Shown here: piece after piece, positions 34,780 to 46,200 of the stretch | Position numbering within the stretch: position 1 is the first letter of the stretch | Layout of the letters: every line of letters begins with the position of its first letter | Assembly: GCA_019095985.1 (NCBI GenBank) | Contig: CM032660.1 | Coordinates: forward strand, 21,763,282-21,827,281 | Length of the DNA: 64,000 nt | Reading direction: 5' to 3' | From: Streblospio benedicti | Taxonomy: Eukaryota; Annelida; Polychaeta; Spionida; Spionidae | Notes under the pieces: generated by a model | What the model was told of the DNA's origin: nothing | What the model saw: only the letters and a program-made list of their open reading frames with translations | Database searches by the model: none | Made by a program: the position numbers and the translations under genes

Positions 34780-36790
34780 GGTGTCTCTTTAAAAACTGCA
34801 AGTATGAGACCTGGTGGTGGGACGTAAGAGTGGATGATGCTGTCAATGAGAAGAGAGTTCGATTAAAAACTTTCCAGCCCCTGATCAAAGCTGGCAAGTC
34901 AGATGAAGCCAATATCGATTCACTGAAGCAAAGCATAAGGCATAATGGGTTGTTTGGGGTGCTACGTTGGAAGCTGAAAAGGCTGTGTTCCATAACATCT
35001 CTCTCAACGACACTAAAGTGTTTAAGAGAACTCTCACTCAGTGATGCGGAAAAGATGAAGACATGGGCTGAGCACTTGCAAAATTGCTCAATGTTGAGTT
35101 TGCCTTGTGATCTGCTTCCCGTGGCCCCCCTAGTAATAGCCCACCTTTTCCAGTTACTGTAGAACGAATTCGCAAGGCTCTCAGGAAGATGAAATCTTGT
35201 AGAGCTGCTGGTCCTTCGGGCATCAACGCGGAAATGCTAAACGCTACAGGGGAGGAGGGTGTTGCACTGATAAGGGATCTGGCTGAACATGTCTTTTATG
35301 TTACGGTTCAATTCCTTGGGATTGAGAGGAGAGTTTCATCCTGAATCTCTACAAAGGTGAGGGAGAAGCTCTTGACTGTGACAACAACCAAGGACTCAAG
35401 CTCACCGACCAAGTCCCGGATCAAAGCACGACTGATGCCATCTTCACAGTGCGCCATGTAAAAGAGAAGTAACGTGTTGCCAATGAACCACAATAAATGA
35501 TAATTGCCTCTCTCCCATAATAATGATAACCACAGAAAACCACTCGATCTTGTCGATCTGGAGAAAGCTTTTGTCCGTGTACCAAGAGATGTCCTGTGGT
35601 AGGCACTGCTGGGTGTAGGGTGAAGGAATAGACAGTTTGTGTAATTCGGGGCATGTTTTCCAATGCCAAAAGTCGAGAGGGGGCTAATGAACAGCTGCAG
35701 CACAGTGAGAAGTTAGGAGTGGGGGTCGGTGTGAATCAGGGCTCTGTCCTTAACCCTCTACTATCTAGCAGCGTGCTAGAGGCCTTACCATGTGAGTTCC
35801 TTTCTGGTGTACCTTGCGAGCTACTCACTGTATACGCAGATTACCTGGTGGTCATAGCTGAGTCAAAGGATGGGTGTATTGCAAGGCTGAAACCCTGAAA
35901 GGACACCATGAAGTAAAAAGGTCTTAACAGTCGCATGGTGTCTAAGATCAGGGCCGTAGCTACATATGAGGCAGGGAAGGCAACTGCCTCCTCTGTTTTT
36001 TGGAAGATCTTTTTATGGTTAAACTCTTTTATGGGTAGATGGATTACAGGGTGCAGAGGTACTGTGCAAGGCATAAGGACTTGCATGGAGTTGCTGAATG
36101 GCTATTGGTTTGTAGATATCTAAATCGACTAAGGCACTCGCCTGCACCCTCGCCCAACGTATTTGCCTCCTCTGTTTAGCAATCCTGGCTACGGCCCTGA
36201 AGATAATGGGGCCTGATGTTGGTCTTCATGTTCTCAAGTTCTCTGGAAAGGGCCCATGTGCCGTATGCTGCAGTGGTGTAGGTGTTAACACCATCGCCTG
36301 CTCACAGTGCAAGCTTTCGGTGCAAAGACAGTGAAGCTTGTTCGATGGATGGTATAGCAGATATCCTGGTTGAAGGGGATGGGTCTATGCTTGATGTAGA
36401 GCCCAATCTATGCTATCTTGGAGATATATTATGCTCAGGAGGAGGATGAAACTGGCATTCAGCACCAGATGAATGGGGAAAGTTCAAGACTGCTGCTCCC
36501 TATACTGACATCCGAACATGTATCTTTAAAAACCTATGGGGAATGTCCATTCTGTCTTGCTTCACGGTAGTGAAACCTGAGCACCATCTGTTGCAGACCT
36601 TCAGTAGGTGCATCGCAAATACGTTGGGTTTGCGGAGTATAACCTGATGATGACACCTCTTCCACTATGCTCCACAAAATGTTAGGGCTTGTGGAGGTGT
36701 ATCCAAACTGCGCTCTCGACGTATCAAATGGTACCGACATATGCAACAATGGGAGACCCACTTCAGGTGACATATAAACCCTTGAATGTA
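34780..36790 (+). mobile_element. LINE relic (RT-bearing), interrupted by a MITE
   Basis: Degenerate + strand coding blocks in correct order: ETWWWDVRVDDAV, then IRKALRKMKSCRAAGPSGINAEM, then LVDLEKAFVRVPRDVLW (motif A), GVNQGSVLNPLL (motif B), YADYLVVIAES (motif C with YADD changed to YADY), then GPCAVCCSGVGVNTIACSQC and YLGDILCSGGG, and a final RRIKWYRHMQ. This is the order of a common invertebrate LINE whose intact members read DLEKAFDRVPR and GVHQGSVLSPLLF. At least four frame breaks and one nested MITE (35949-36199) are present. The copy lacks the endonuclease half. The exact ends are uncertain. Confidence 0.85.
35949..36199. mobile_element. MITE with CAGGGCCGTAGC ends and 5-bp target duplication
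   Basis: It begins cagggccgtagc and ends with the exact reverse complement, gctacggccctg. It is flanked on both sides by aagat (35944-35948 and 36200-36204). Removing the element and one aagat restores the continuity of the surrounding LINE sequence (...VSKIMGPDVG...), so the empty site is visible. The interior is non-coding and contains gcctcctctgttt twice. Confidence 0.85.
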
Positions 36791-37074
36791 GTAGCGGTAC
36801 TTATTATAGAATTTATGAGGTATATAGAATGTGATCTCATATTCCTTCAGTTTGTCTTACCATGCATAATAAAAAAAATGTCCAAAATATAGTCCAAAAA
36901 CGTGATCCAAAATTTTATTTTATTGCTAACATGTTTTTAAACCCGCAGGTTCCTTTCCAAACAACATAGAAAAAAGGGGGGGGGGAATAAAGAAAAAAAT
37001 ATGAATTGAGATTACTATAAGTTAAGTTAAGGCGTTCATATTTTTTCTATCCTACCGAAAGAAGTGACAGTTTG

Positions 37075-37211
37075 ATGCAACCTCCAAAACCTGCATGCAA
37101 AGGCCCTTCACAAGGCCCTTCACAAAGGCTTCGGAAAGGGCTAGTCAGTCTCGTAAAAAGAGGACGTTATGTGCCTACTGCTCCTGCTGGTAGAATAGCA
37201 CGTGTGGAAAA
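37075..37211 (+). CDS. Zinc-finger gene, start-codon exon (candidate)
   Basis: ATG at 37075 opens 45 codons ending ARIARVEK-like sequence and a strong donor (gtggaaaa|gtgagt), phase 2. It contains a short internal repeat (GPSQ twice). Its phase fits the acceptor at 38881 (actgcag|aaatc), which is why I chose this start. An alternative exon from the acceptor at 38800 is open for 59 codons in another frame but does not join in phase. Confidence 0.5.
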
Positions 37212-40200
37212 GTGAGTACAACCTATTTCTTTTATTTGTCCTTATTTGTCAATAACTTAGCTGGCATGCTCGCGGTTTTGGGTCCATGGCAAAAATAGAA
37301 TTTTCAAAATTTAGCCACAATCAGATAAAATCAGAGAATATAGAAGTATAAAATATATGCATAATATGACAATTGGATAATTTGATGAAAGAGGACTAGC
37401 TCTATATATGTCGTCTCATGTAAAGTATGTGTTATGACAAATAAAAGTTAATTAAAGTAGACTAGAGTGAAGAAAATCTCCCCTTTGGTATATTCTTTTA
37501 TTCCAAGATGATTGACTTATTCTGAAATAATTAATTGCACAATATACAATGTTACACTATTTTCAGACTTTCAGACTACTTTACGTACAATCCATTAATA
37601 AATCCAAATAAGCTCAAGAAGAAAACATACTTACAAACAATGTCAAGAGAATCCACATTATCCACATGGTTATACATTGGTGATACAAATCCTAATGAAA
37701 AATAATGCCAGTCTGCGTAGTATCAAAATAGTGCCTATTCTGACTAATTGTCACATAAATCTAATCACATAATTAAAGCAGGCCCTCAAAATGACTGTCC
37801 AGACTTGCCTGTAGATTTCACAATGGAATCAGCTTGCTTCAAATATCTGCACAAGTGTCAAGGTCGTCTAATGGAAACAGTTGGCTCTGTGTACACAAAG
37901 ACATAAATTACTCAATTAAGGGAACAGTGGAATTTAAGTATGTTATTATCCTGTATATGCTAGTCTACGACACGGTGTTGGTGCATGTGTAAGACAATGA
38001 TCACTAGTAATACAATGTTCTATCTATACGATTGATTCAGTTCGACTGAGATTTTATTTTACGAAGTGAAGCCTTTGTTAACTCAAGGAGTTAAAACAAA
38101 ACTAAGTTTTTTTATATATTTATCAATTATTTTTATCCTACTTTATAATAGATATATCTAATAGATTAGAGTTGATGTAACTTATAGCCACAAGGGCAAT
38201 CTATAGACAACGAATAAATAAGGTTTACAACCTATAATACACACTATTTACAATACACACGTGGGAAGAGGACACTGAATTTTATTTCTTTGTTATTTAT
38301 TGCCGAAAGATTTCTCCTTGGAAAGGGCCCTTGTTGAGCTGCGTTTTGCAATTGATTACATTTCGAATTAAACAGCTATGACATTCACAAAAAAGTTAGT
38401 ATACAAATAATATGAACAGGCAATGCCTAAGACAGGTGCAAGTATGGTTATAGTCTAGGGATTCGGAAAGTAAACTAATTTTGTATACATGTGTATTTAC
38501 ATGGTAAAACAAAAAAAACATCAAAAAACATTGATTGGGGTATATTTATTACATAATGTATGATCTCTTCTATGTGTTGGTAAAATATGGTGGTTGCAAA
38601 ATGTGATTCAAAATTCTCTAACAATAAGATAAAGACTTAAAATGCATGATGGTAAAATATGGTGGCTGCAAAATGTGGTTCAAAATTCTCTAACAATAAG
38701 ATAAATACTTAAAATGCATGCATGATGAAGACAATATAATATATTAACATGTCATAAACTGTTTCTTATCATGATCTCATAATTTGCATTTTCTTACAGT
38801 TGACAGAAAGAGCATATTGAGGCTCAGATCAGAAAATTTTGGAGAGCTAGACACAGCTACAGTACCCAATAGCACTGCAGAAATCACAATACAAGCACTC
38901 AGCATTTTCCTGGGCCTAAACAGCTGCAGCCCAGCCTCACATCAAAAAGTAAAGACCGTGCTGTGTTCAAGGCAGTAATTTGGATTACAAGGAAAGGAAA
39001 AGTCCAAGAAAAAATAATTGAAATGAAATCGTATGCAGAGATTGACACTGGTAAATTATTCAGGCCAAAAATCAAAACAAATTTGAAATTAATTGAATAA
39101 AATTTAATGCAAGAAACAATAATGTCAAAACACAATTGGCAAAACATTGAAACTTTCAATGGTTTAAGACCTATCTCAAGAACTAAAGAATGTCTAAATG
39201 CCAACCTCTCAGAACACTATGAAGCTGCATATGACGGAAACAGCAAGCTGTTGAATACAAATGAGGTTCGCGAATGTAATGTTAGGCAGACAAGATTGGA
39301 CCCAAGAACAGAACAACACCTGAGAGACAAGTATGCAAAATATGGAGAGCTGCAAAATGTGAATATAAATCATGTTGTGGATGATATTATTGTCATTGAC
39401 GATGAGCCGGACAACTGTAGTGAAGAGCGTGGTGAACATGGAGATGCAATCTTGAATGTGTTCAATAGTTCAGATGGTGTAGATTGTAAAGATAACAGGA
39501 AAAATGGTAAAAAGCCAGATAACTGTAGTGAAGATAATGGCGAAAATGGTCATGTACGCTTTCGTGTATTGAATATTTTAGATGACTTTGATTACAATGA
39601 TGATAAAATCAAAACTGAGGAAAATGATGACTCAATCTTAGAGCACATCGCTATTTCAAATAGCTGTTCACAAGAAGCTCCACATGTAATGGCCCAGACC
39701 ATCCCATCACACGTGTCTGTCGGGAACCAAGCTGTTAGTGCCTGTGCAGTGCCAGCGCCAAGACATGAAACTGGTCAGCAAACAACAAATCACATAAGTA
39801 CTTTCCAAGCACCATATGGACCAGCAGCCATCAATGGTCCTCATGTGGAAACAACAAATCTAAGGCAGCGGTCACATAGTAAACCATTTGGACAACATAG
39901 CAAAAAAAGTAAAACCAATAGTTCATCCTTTACGCAGTCAACTTCCAAGCAGCCTCCTGCCCAACAGCAATGTGTGCGTAGCATAGCACCGAAAACAAAT
40001 AGTCAGGACAAGCAACAAACATCACAACAACTCAGTATTAATCCAGTCATTCAAAAACTAACACAATTAGTGAAGTCAGTATCTACTAATCCATTAAATC
40101 CACACCAGATGCTACATTGAACTGCACCCATCACATCAACATGCACACAAACAACCACAACAAAATCAGCTATGAACACATGCATTGAAACACCTATGCA

Positions 40201-43200
40201 ACATGATGTGAAATCAATATCTACTAACCAACCCATGCAATCAGGAAAAGAACGATCAATTAACCAGCCCATGCATATACCTGAGACACAAGACCATCCA
40301 CTGTTGAGGTGCCTATTCTCCACATCCGTCCCAACATCTGTATTGCATAAGAGCTTGATCAGACTCCGGAAAGATCATGCCAATAAGCAGCAGCAACAAC
40401 AGACGCAGCAAACATGTCCATTATCTGGACCTGATTCGAAGATCCAAATAAGCTATGATGGAACCAGTCACATGGCACATGACTTTCACCAGACTGTTGA
40501 AGCTCGTGTGCCACCGCTAGACGGTTCTGCTCAAACTGATTGCAAAAAATGGATAGTTATCCCCAAAGACCATAGCCATGAAAACCCACCTGATGATGTA
40601 GAGAGTGAACCATCCTCAGGAAATTGCAGCGATACATCATCACCATTTCCTACGTTTTTACCCATTAGAAATATTAGTTTTAGAGATTGCACTGAGAATC
40701 AGAATTCGACTGTTAATGATGACAACGACAATAGTGACAACTGCAGGATTGAAAAGAAAAGTGCAAAGCAAGGATCCAATAAAATGTTAGACGCAGTAAG
40801 CATTAAAGAATGTGAAGTTAGGTTAGTGAGATTGGACCCCAGGAAAGTCCACTGTAAGAAAGATGTAGATGATAAAGCAATTGGTGGCTCTAATAATGAA
40901 TCTGACTTTTATGCCGATGGATCACAGAGTAGTTGTGATAGCAATTCAATTTTTGACCCAATCAGTGAAAACAGTGACGTTCAGACAAAGAAAGTTAGTG
41001 ACAGTGCAAAAGTCCGTTGTAAGATAGATCATGACTTTCATGGGGATAGGTCTAATCTATCAGCTGACAGGGATAATCAATCTTCTTGCAATGATATAGA
41101 AATCAATGCATCACACAGTAGTTGTGATGATAATTCGACTTTTGACCCAATCAGTGACAACAATAAGAATGACAGTGACGTTCAGACAAAGAAAATTAGT
41201 GATAGCAGGCAAACATTGGGTAATGGGGACAAAAGCAATCAGACGAGAGACAGTAGTCTTACTGGTGAGAAACAAGACCCCCTATGGATGTTACAAATGA
41301 TGTTAAACAGGCAAGAAAAAGTTGTGCAAACAAAGTTAAACACAAAAGAAGAAAAGGGTGTTCATATAGACAGCCAGACAGAAAGAAAGGCAACTATTGA
41401 TAGAGAGATACAAGTTGTAATCAAAACTGATGATTATGATGATATGAAGAGAAAGGAGAAAAAAGGGTACACGTAAAAGAACTTTGAAGGATAGTAGCAA
41501 CAAAAATGGTAAAGGTAAGATTTATTTGAATGTCTTTGATATATTACTAAAAAATCTATGGAGACGTAGCGCTAAGTCAAATTTCACACTGGTCCGTATG
41601 GGCAAAGAACATCTGAATCTTATCCGTCGGTAAAATTTTCAAAAACTTCATACAAGTAAAGGATCGTTCACAAATTACGTCAGCCAAAATTTGGCTATTT
41701 TTGACCCCCACCCCCCTCTCTCAGTTTTTGTCATCTTTCGATGGTCTGACAACCTTGGGGTCATAAGTTCGAGTCCCGTCAGGGCCACTTGATACAGTCA
41801 AATGGAAGATATCTCTTCAGCTATGTCAATACAGTGGTAGGAGCTTGCTTGGCAGAACAATGAAAGAAGAATTGAATTCACATGCAAGCTTGGGAAAAAC
41901 ATACATATAGTTATTCATATTATTAAATTGTAGTTAAGCAAGATCTGGAATATCTCTGACTGGTAAAATATCTCAATCGTCTTTAAAACTGGGATGAAAG
42001 CTGAAAGCTGACGTCAGCTAGTGCCGAACCCGCCCCATCACCTCCCCTGTCAGCTTTCGTCAGACATTCATGACACCTCCTACTCATCCTCATATTCCTG
42101 GTTTATTTAGCTCAATGACCTGCTTGTTGGCTCAGCTCCTGTAAAATTTTCTCTAACAGGCCTCTTTTTTCGATGTCTGGGTCTCAGTTCTATTCAGAAA
42201 CATCAGGAGTCAGAAATTTTATTGCCATCAAGTTTGAGAGAATAGTTGTAGTTAATGAAGATCTTCGCTAATTAACTGTGATGGTCTTGAATCTTCCTAC
42301 TAATAACATTATCGCAGCTTCTATCTTCTCATATTGATAAAATAACCTTGTTAATATATCCTTTCCTCCGACAGTTCTACCATCATTCAGAAATAACATT
42401 TACTTCCAACAAATACCATCACTTCACTCTGATGCCCATAAATATCACTTTTTCATTAGAACAATAAGAATTTGGAACCTCTTACCTTCTCATATAGTTA
42501 CAATAGATAGTTTAGACTCAATTTGTGCTTTTATGGAATATTTCAAAAACAATATATACAGGTGAAAGAAAAAAAAACAAGTTCTCCAACCTGAATATCT
42601 AATAACTGGCTCCTAAAACTATATCACTCGAACTGGTGAAAAATGTTGAATTAAGCATATGGATGACATACATGTATGAACTTTAAATGTTAAAACATAT
42701 CAGAGACAGTGTAACAATCTGAACTTTTAACATGTAATCTTACACAAGAGGCAGACTAAATAATCACACGAATCCAAAATTGAGTAACATTCTCTGTGTG
42801 AGTCTGCTAGAACAATTGTGTAGCTAATCTTGTTATACCATTGTATGTGATAGATAAATCTTCTATAAGCCATGTTTTTACTAACAGACTATGAAACCAA
42901 AAGAAGAAGAGCAACAACAAAGAACATTTCTTATAATGAAATGTGTAGTTCAGATAGTGATGACAGCGTGCATGATCCTGCTTGGCTTATGGAGAGAGAG
43001 GACGAGGTTCAAAACAGTAGCAGCGAGGATGAAATCAGGCAAAATGATGGTAATTGAAATTCATCTTCAATGGACTCAATTAGATTTACAAAATAGTGCT
43101 GTCAAAATTAGCTCTAAGCTTCAAGGAACTATTTTCATTGTTTTTAGCTCACCTGCTGTGAAACAGCATGTGAGCTTTTGTGATCACCTTTTGTCTGTCG

Positions 43201-46200
43201 TCTGCCCGTCCGTCAACAATTCATATTTTTCTAAATAACTTCTTCATTTTTCATTTGATTTTGACCAAACTTGAACACAACTTATTTGCCTGCCTCATCA
43301 TGATATCATATTTGAATCATTCCTCTGGGTGTAAAATTGGCTTCCCAGGGTCCATATGAAAAAATAATCTGATTAAATGAAACGGTTTCACCAAACTTGC
43401 ACATATTTTCTAAATAATTTCTTTATTTTTTTTCATTTGCTTAGATGTGAAACAGCATGTTATCCCAGATTTATATTTGAATCACCAACCCCCTGGGTGA
43501 CAACGAACCCCCCCAAAAAAAAAAAAAAAAATGCAATAAATGATGAATCTAATTAAATAAAACTGTTTCACCAAAACTTGCACATGTGTTCTAAATTTAG
43601 CTATAAAACAGCATGTGACCCCAGAACTATATTTGAATCATCGTGCCCCTTGGTGGCAAATTGACCCACCTCCCAAAAAAATTGGAATAAATGCTTCTTC
43701 ATATATCATTTAACACAACTTATTTGGCTGTAAAATTATGATATGTTATTTGAATCATTCCCCTTGGTGCCCAGCATTGTTTCATTATTGACCAATTTCA
43801 ATTGACGTCACACGCTATATGCGCGCGCAACATGGACCCAGAAAATATACCAGTGTCACAAAACTTTGTGCATATTAGTCATTTTGAAGATGGTATTATT
43901 GTGCTCTATGTTCATAATTATGAAATGTTTGCATGCTTCTCTAGTTTTAATATATGAAACTCACATTTCATTTGGAATTGTATTTAATGAGCTTTGTCCA
44001 GATTTCTAAGTTGTGTTTTTGTCTCAAGCTCAAGCCAAGCTTAAAAGGCCGATTTTGACAGTCAGTGCGTTTGACAAGAATATCCATTAATCTTGCTTGT
44101 CTTTTCCAGGGTCAGGATTAGCCCCTCGTCCGCCCGTATTGACTAGTAAAAGCTTGTAGAGGACGAGTAGAATGTTTTAGCAACTCGTCCTTTTCATGAG
44201 TAGCAATTCTGGTCAATTTGCCATACAAATATAGAGCTTCGTTTAAGGAGGACGCGTAAATTTTTTTGCAGGACGAGTAGATATTTAAGGGTTACTCGTC
44301 CTGCTGACGAGTAGGACTTTTCCAACTAATCCTGACCCTGAAACTTTTCTAACTATATACAATGCATATGTTATCCTTGATATATACATGTCTTTCACGT
44401 ATATATTCCATTGATAAAGTCCATATTTTGCCACAATTTTGATGTATAAAACACTCCGTTTCGTCATCAGAAGTACAAGTCTAGATCATCTAAGTAGGTA
44501 TTATATTTTTTCAAACGTCGAACGTAATATTCGTACGTGGGCATTATAAATCTAGCTAAAAGCCCACTGGCAGGTCAGATTAGTCTGTTATTTAAACTAA
44601 ATTATTCCATTTATGACATGTATTTTAGAAAGAATGATTAGATGGATAGAGACCTTATGCCTTTGTTATTAATACACCACGGTTTGGTATAACATGGATG
44701 AGTATTTCTTACAGAGAAATACACCTCAAAAGTCTGACTTTCTGGTTCGGTTTCTGTACAATTATAAGGCAAATCACGCCACATGCTCAATGTTTTGGGT
44801 CTATGTTGCGCGCACATATGCCGACAGGTGCCCGTGTTTACAAACACTAAAAGAGGTCTATTCAACAGGGCACCTCTCACTGAATTTCAAAGCCAAATTT
44901 ACACATGCAGGTGAGCGATATTAGGACCCTTATGGCCCTCTTGTTTATTCTTCCAGTAGCAGCTGTCCAGTAGTGATTAACAAGAATACATGTAGCATAG
45001 CGAACATATATAGGGACATCAGTGTCCAACTAAACCGGGCTGCAAAGCAATTTAACTATTACTTATTAACTCATAATTCATACATTGTAACCCAAATGGT
45101 ATTATATTACAATTTTTTGTATTATCTGAAATGCTTTCAGATCATCGGTAATTTTGTAATTTTCCTTGAAAAGAAATGTCCAAAACCCCACCTTACATAA
45201 CTATGTTTTCCACATAATCAATGAAAAATTTGATAATTATGTGTAGATGTTTCAAACGTCTACTGACGCCGACTATTCAAGTAATGCATGTTCTCTTATG
45301 TAGAATATATATTGTTTGTTTTGTTTTTTTGTTTGTTTTTTAAATTACAATTTAATCCCACATGATCAACACCAACTGAAATCGCCTCCACAATGCGATA
45401 TGCTGTTGTGACGTCAAAGGAATTCACCTCCCTGTGACCTCAGAAGACCCTGACCAAACTTGTTTGATCAAATGTACATACTTATAATGACTGCTACACT
45501 TGAAGAATTGTTCCTCATAACCTCCCTGCATGAGCTCAATCAAGAATGAAATACTTAAAGTTGATCATTTGAATATTTGTTTTCAGATGTGTCTAAATCA
45601 TATGACCAAACTCGATTGTCGCAAAATCTAACAAACGTACAGATATGCCAAAGGAAGGTGCGTTCAATTTTACCCAAGCAAACGGAGCAGGAGACTTCCA
45701 ACATGCTAAAGATGAAGAAATCAAACAACAAATTACCTATAGAAAACACGATCATTAGCCAATGCTTAAAATATCATGCAGGGCACCCTGACTGGATTGA
45801 AATCATGCAAAGTGGCAGTCAAGTTCAAACAAAGAAAACTAGTGATAGCAGGCAAACATTGGGTAATGGGGACAAAAGCAATCAAAAGAGATGCAATAGT
45901 CTTACTGGTGAGACACAAGATCCCCTAAGGGTGTTACAAATGATGTTAAACAGGCAAGAAAAAGTTGTGCAAACAGAGTTTAACACAAAAGAAGAAAAGG
46001 ATGTTCATGTAGACAGCCAGACAGAAACAAAGGCAACTATTGATAGAGAGTCACAAGTTGTAATCAAAACTGATGATTATGGTGATATGGATAGAAAGGA
46101 GAAAAGGGGTGCATGTAAAAGACCTTTGAAAGATAGTAGCAATGAAAATGGTAAAGGTAAGATTTATTTGAATCTCTTTGATATATTACTAGAAAATCTA

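Noticed and set aside
38784-38978. 64-codon open frame as the true start of the zinc-finger gene
   Set aside because: Its frame stops before the next exon and does not join in phase; the reading from 38881 does.
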